From Lutraria lutraria (taxonomy: Eukaryota > Mollusca > Bivalvia > Venerida > Mactridae), in the NCBI GenBank assembly GCA_964023205.1, contig OZ026844.1:12758790-12822789 (forward strand): a DNA stretch of 64,000 bases, given 5' to 3'. Below the pieces are notes generated by a model. It had not been told where the DNA came from. It did no database searches and saw only the letters and a program-made list of their open reading frames with translations. This document shows positions 61,401 to 64,000 of the stretch, in pieces (the first letter of the stretch is position 1; every line of letters starts with the position of its first letter). The translations under genes were made by a program, and so were the position numbers.

Positions 61401-64000
61401 CCGAATTTCAACGCCTCAGACTGGTTTGAGCAGCAGAAAAGTGTTAAAAAATCGGTCTATAAATGAGCTATAAATGTTTCATAAATTTCATGAAATTCGG
61501 TCCATATCGCATTGTACGCGCAAAATGTCACAAACCTTCCTGTATATTGTTCGCACCATTCTAATGACCCCCAATAAACACGTCAAGATGCCTGCAGCGA
61601 TCTTTTGTTAATCCAATCAATAGGGGGTCGATGGTAATTAGTCCAAACACGTGGTCACATGTAAACTGGTTCTCATTGACTTGTATGCACTTCGGTGAAC
61701 AGCAACATGGAACGGGAACCAGTTTATGTTTACATGCAGACGATTTTACTCGTTTAACTCTAGAACAGTTCTGAAAGTTAATCGAACGCGCAAGAGATTT
61801 ATTTACGTGAACACCGGCTGCATGGAGTTGTCTCCCGCGACGATCTTCAAATCTGTACTGATTGTTGACATTTAAAACATTGACATTACGATAGTCAGAA
61901 AGCCTTGCCCGATCATGAAGTAAAGTAAACATTAGATGTGAATGAATTTCGCTCGATTTACTCTAGAACAGTCCTGCATGTTCATCGAACGTACACGGTT
62001 CCGTAATACATTTTCGCGACCCTTACTGAATTTAGAAATTGTTCTTCGTAGCTCGTGTTTTGGGTCTAATAATACATAATGGAGCATATTAATTTGTTTC
62101 TAATAATTTAAAGTTAGACTGTCACTCATATATTACGATATACCGCGATGCTGCATGTTTTCAATGGTGACAACTTACGTATAGGTAACATACGGGGGGG
62201 GGGGTACATTTTCGCCTAAAATGGGGGGGCCGACTCTGGACCGATTTTGATTTCAACTTTTTAGATGCCATGATTTCAACCGATGGTTTCATCGGCTATC
62301 GGCTGTTATTGAAAACCCTGGACTGACCAATTCAACGGTTCCATCTGAAGATGAAACGTCAAAAAGCAAAACCCTTTACAATCATGTGATAATACTTACG
62401 TTGAAACGCTGGATGCATTACGGTGACCCTGACCTTGGTGACCATTGAGACCAAGGCCTTGCCATCAATCCGTGTGCCAAGCTTCCATCTGAAGTTGGTA
62501 TCCCTCGATGAGGTCCACTTCAAGGAGTCGACACATCCGACTGCTGAAATAAAGAAAATACTTATCAATACAGAGAGATCTGTTGGTAGATCATGTAAAT
62601 TGCAAGATGGACAAAAACAAATACTGTAGAACTGATTTTATTCGCGATAAGTTTTATTTTCGCTAATATTCACGAATCGAATACCTCGAGAATTCATGAA
62701 TGTCGCGAATAAATGCTGAGTTTTATATATTCGAAAAAGAGTATGTCCGAAAATAAGTCAGTTATAGTATTTTATCGTAAATATAATCAGTTTAGTTAAT
62801 CTGTTGAAAGCAAGATATTAACAATAAACATGTACCTTTAATGTTTACAATCTAATTTTTCTATAATATTGCATTTACTGAACTATCGTTTGTTGAAAAA
62901 TTTTGGACATCGTTTGAACATACCAGTAACAGTTTTTCACACTTAATTACCTACTGTTTGTAAAACATAACTTCTACAACAATTACAAACTATTATCAAT
63001 CTATTGTTATTAGATATAAAACATTGAATCACAACTTAAATGTCTAACAGATCAGGAGTGACACACACATATCAAAGCAATGACAGCTTGTCTTTGATCG
63101 CACTTTAATCCTGCCTGACAACGTCAAGAATTCATTAATACGCGAATAAAGAAAACAGCTGATTTTTAACAAAAAAACGCAAAATTTTGACCTCGCAAAA
63201 TTAAAGCATTCTACAGTATGCAGACGATAGACCAATTCAACAGTTCCATCTAAAGAAGAAATGTTAAGAAGCAAAATCCCTTACAATCAAGTGGTAATAC
63301 TTACGTTGAAACGCTGGATGCATTACGGTGACCCTGACCTTGGTGACCATTGAGACCAAGGCCTTGCCATCAATCCGTGTGCCAAGCTTCCTTCTGAAGT
63401 TGGTATCCCTAGATGAGATCCACTTCCAGGAGTCGACACATCCGACTGCTGAAATCAAGAAAATACTCATCAATACAGAGGTATCTGTTGGTAGATCATG
63501 TAAATTGCAAGATTGACAAAACAAATATGCAGACGATAGACCAATTCAACGATTCCATCTGAAGATGAAACGTCAAAAAGCAAAACCCTTTACAATCATG
63601 TGATAATACTTACGTTGAAACGCTGGATGCATTACGGTGACCCTGACCTTGGTGACCATTGAGACCAAGGCCTTGCCATCAATCCGTGTGCCAAGCTTCC
63701 TTCTGAAGTTGGTATCCCTAGATGAGATCCACTTCCAGGAGTCGACACATCCGACTGCTGAAATCAAGAAAATACTCATCAATACAGAGGTATCTGTTGG
63801 TAGATCATGTAAATTGCAAGATTGACAAAACAAATATGCAGACGATAGACCAATTCAACGATTCCATCTGAAGATGAAACGTCAAAAAGCAAAACCCTTT
63901 ACAATCATGTGATAATACTTACGTTGAAACGCTGGATGCATTACGGTGACCCTGACCTTGGTGACCACTGAGACCAAGGCCTTGCCATCAATCCGTGTGC
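55438..64000 (-). CDS. Exon-array gene: tandem copies of one 144-bp symmetric exon (3' part, continues past 64000)
   Basis: Internal exons (minus; listed by + coordinates): 55939-56082, 56249-56392, 56717-56860, 57026-57169, 57336-57479, 57804-57947, 58113-58256, 58581-58724, 58890-59033, 62400-62543, 63305-63448, 63614-63757, and 63923 onward, cut by the window end. Each has a strong acceptor (tttctttatttcag) and donor (gtaagtatt; copy 58581 has gttagt). Each is 144 bp, entering at phase 1 (two bases complete a codon) and leaving one base, so copies add 48 residues in frame. Only one frame is open: VGCVDSWKWISSRDTNF..., ...IDGKALVSMVTKV, ...VTVMHPAFQ. The probable last exon is 55438-55460, matching the first seven codons and then stopping (VGCVDS, TGA). 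I do not recognise the domain; it has one Cys and a WKW per unit. The start and any signal peptide lie outside the window. The opposite strand is also open but lacks splice signals. Confidence 0.72.
56473..56628. mobile_element. Left-truncated TA-flanked MITE in array intron, copy 1
   Basis: 156 bp from gacacacacatatcaaagc to ttctacag. It matches the right part of the complete element at 62624-63216; the left end is missing. Confidence 0.7.
57560..57715. mobile_element. Left-truncated TA-flanked MITE in array intron, copy 2
   Basis: Same truncated form with the same left junction (caaatat/gacacac) as 56473, in the equivalent intron position. Confidence 0.7.
58337..58492. mobile_element. Left-truncated TA-flanked MITE in array intron, copy 3
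   Basis: Same truncated form and junction again. It shares the 'ctacagtaagcagacg' right flank with the copy at 57560, so these two are closest. Confidence 0.7.
59122..62329. mobile_element. About 3.2-kb hAT-like insertion in an array intron
   Basis: The element runs 59130-62320, with ends cagggttttcattat and gttattgaaaaccctg (inverted repeats). Flanks acagacca (59122-59129) and actgacca (62322-62329) are 8 bp with one mismatch; hAT elements make 8-bp duplications. Other introns of the array read gacgacagaccaattcaac without the insert. A GC-rich block at 59185-59280 and G-runs at about 62191-62230 lie near the ends. No transposase ORF is seen, so it is non-autonomous or decayed. Confidence 0.7.
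61662..61726. repeat. Inverted-repeat element, taaactggttc family, copy 2
   Basis: 65 bp, taaactggttctc ... caacatggaacgggaaccag ... ttta, nested in the hAT-like insertion and related to 40615-40728. Confidence 0.5.
62622..63218. mobile_element. Complete TA-flanked MITE in an array intron
   Basis: The element is 62624-63216, with ends ctgtagaactgattttattc and mirrored gaattcattaa...gcattctacag, and TA on each side. Uninterrupted introns read caaatatgcagacg, which fits insertion at TA with TA duplication, as in Tc1/mariner-type elements. No transposase ORF. Confidence 0.75.

Noticed and set aside
55962..63825. Repeated + strand ORFs in the exon array, starting MTLTLVTIETKAL
   Set aside because: No acceptor or donor signals on +; the minus strand has consistent ones at every copy.

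Overview
The window looks like nuclear DNA of a bivalve mollusc, probably a heterodont clam. Supporting this: AT-rich sequence, long intergenic stretches and introns, tRNA-derived SINEs with a shared 3' domain, and the 'aaagggccataactc' type of interspersed repeat. The species call is inference; the eukaryotic gene structure is seen directly.

Layout. 1-5377 is intergenic with a few repeats. 5378-11607 (+) is a two-exon polypeptide GalNAc-transferase gene whose 4.5 kb intron is full of repeats. 13554-18363 is a Ty3/gypsy LTR retrotransposon with near-identical 168-bp LTRs, a perfect 5-bp target duplication and broken reading frames. 19433-19485 is a broken copy of the start of GalNAc-transferase exon 2. 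22059-40385 (-) is a complete HCFC1 (host cell factor 1) orthologue. I could chain 25 coding exons with every junction in phase, giving 1678 codons. It has N-terminal Kelch repeats, a Fn3 half, a Thr/Ala/Val-rich middle, 18 tandem Cys/Pro units where vertebrate HCF-1 carries its processing repeats, and C-terminal Fn3 domains. 40386-54780 has no confirmed gene but is dense in small mobile elements, including hairpins of 25-47 bp flanked by 7-bp duplications. 55438-64000 (-) is the 3' part of a gene made of at least 13 near-identical copies of one 144-bp symmetric exon. It runs off the window.

The genes do not form a pathway: a Golgi glycosyltransferase, a nuclear transcription coregulator and a repetitive protein of unknown function. 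The main interest is (i) the tiny palindromic elements, (ii) the clam-specific HCF-1 repeat array, and (iii) the recent exon amplification, whose introns hold datable transposon insertions and deletions.
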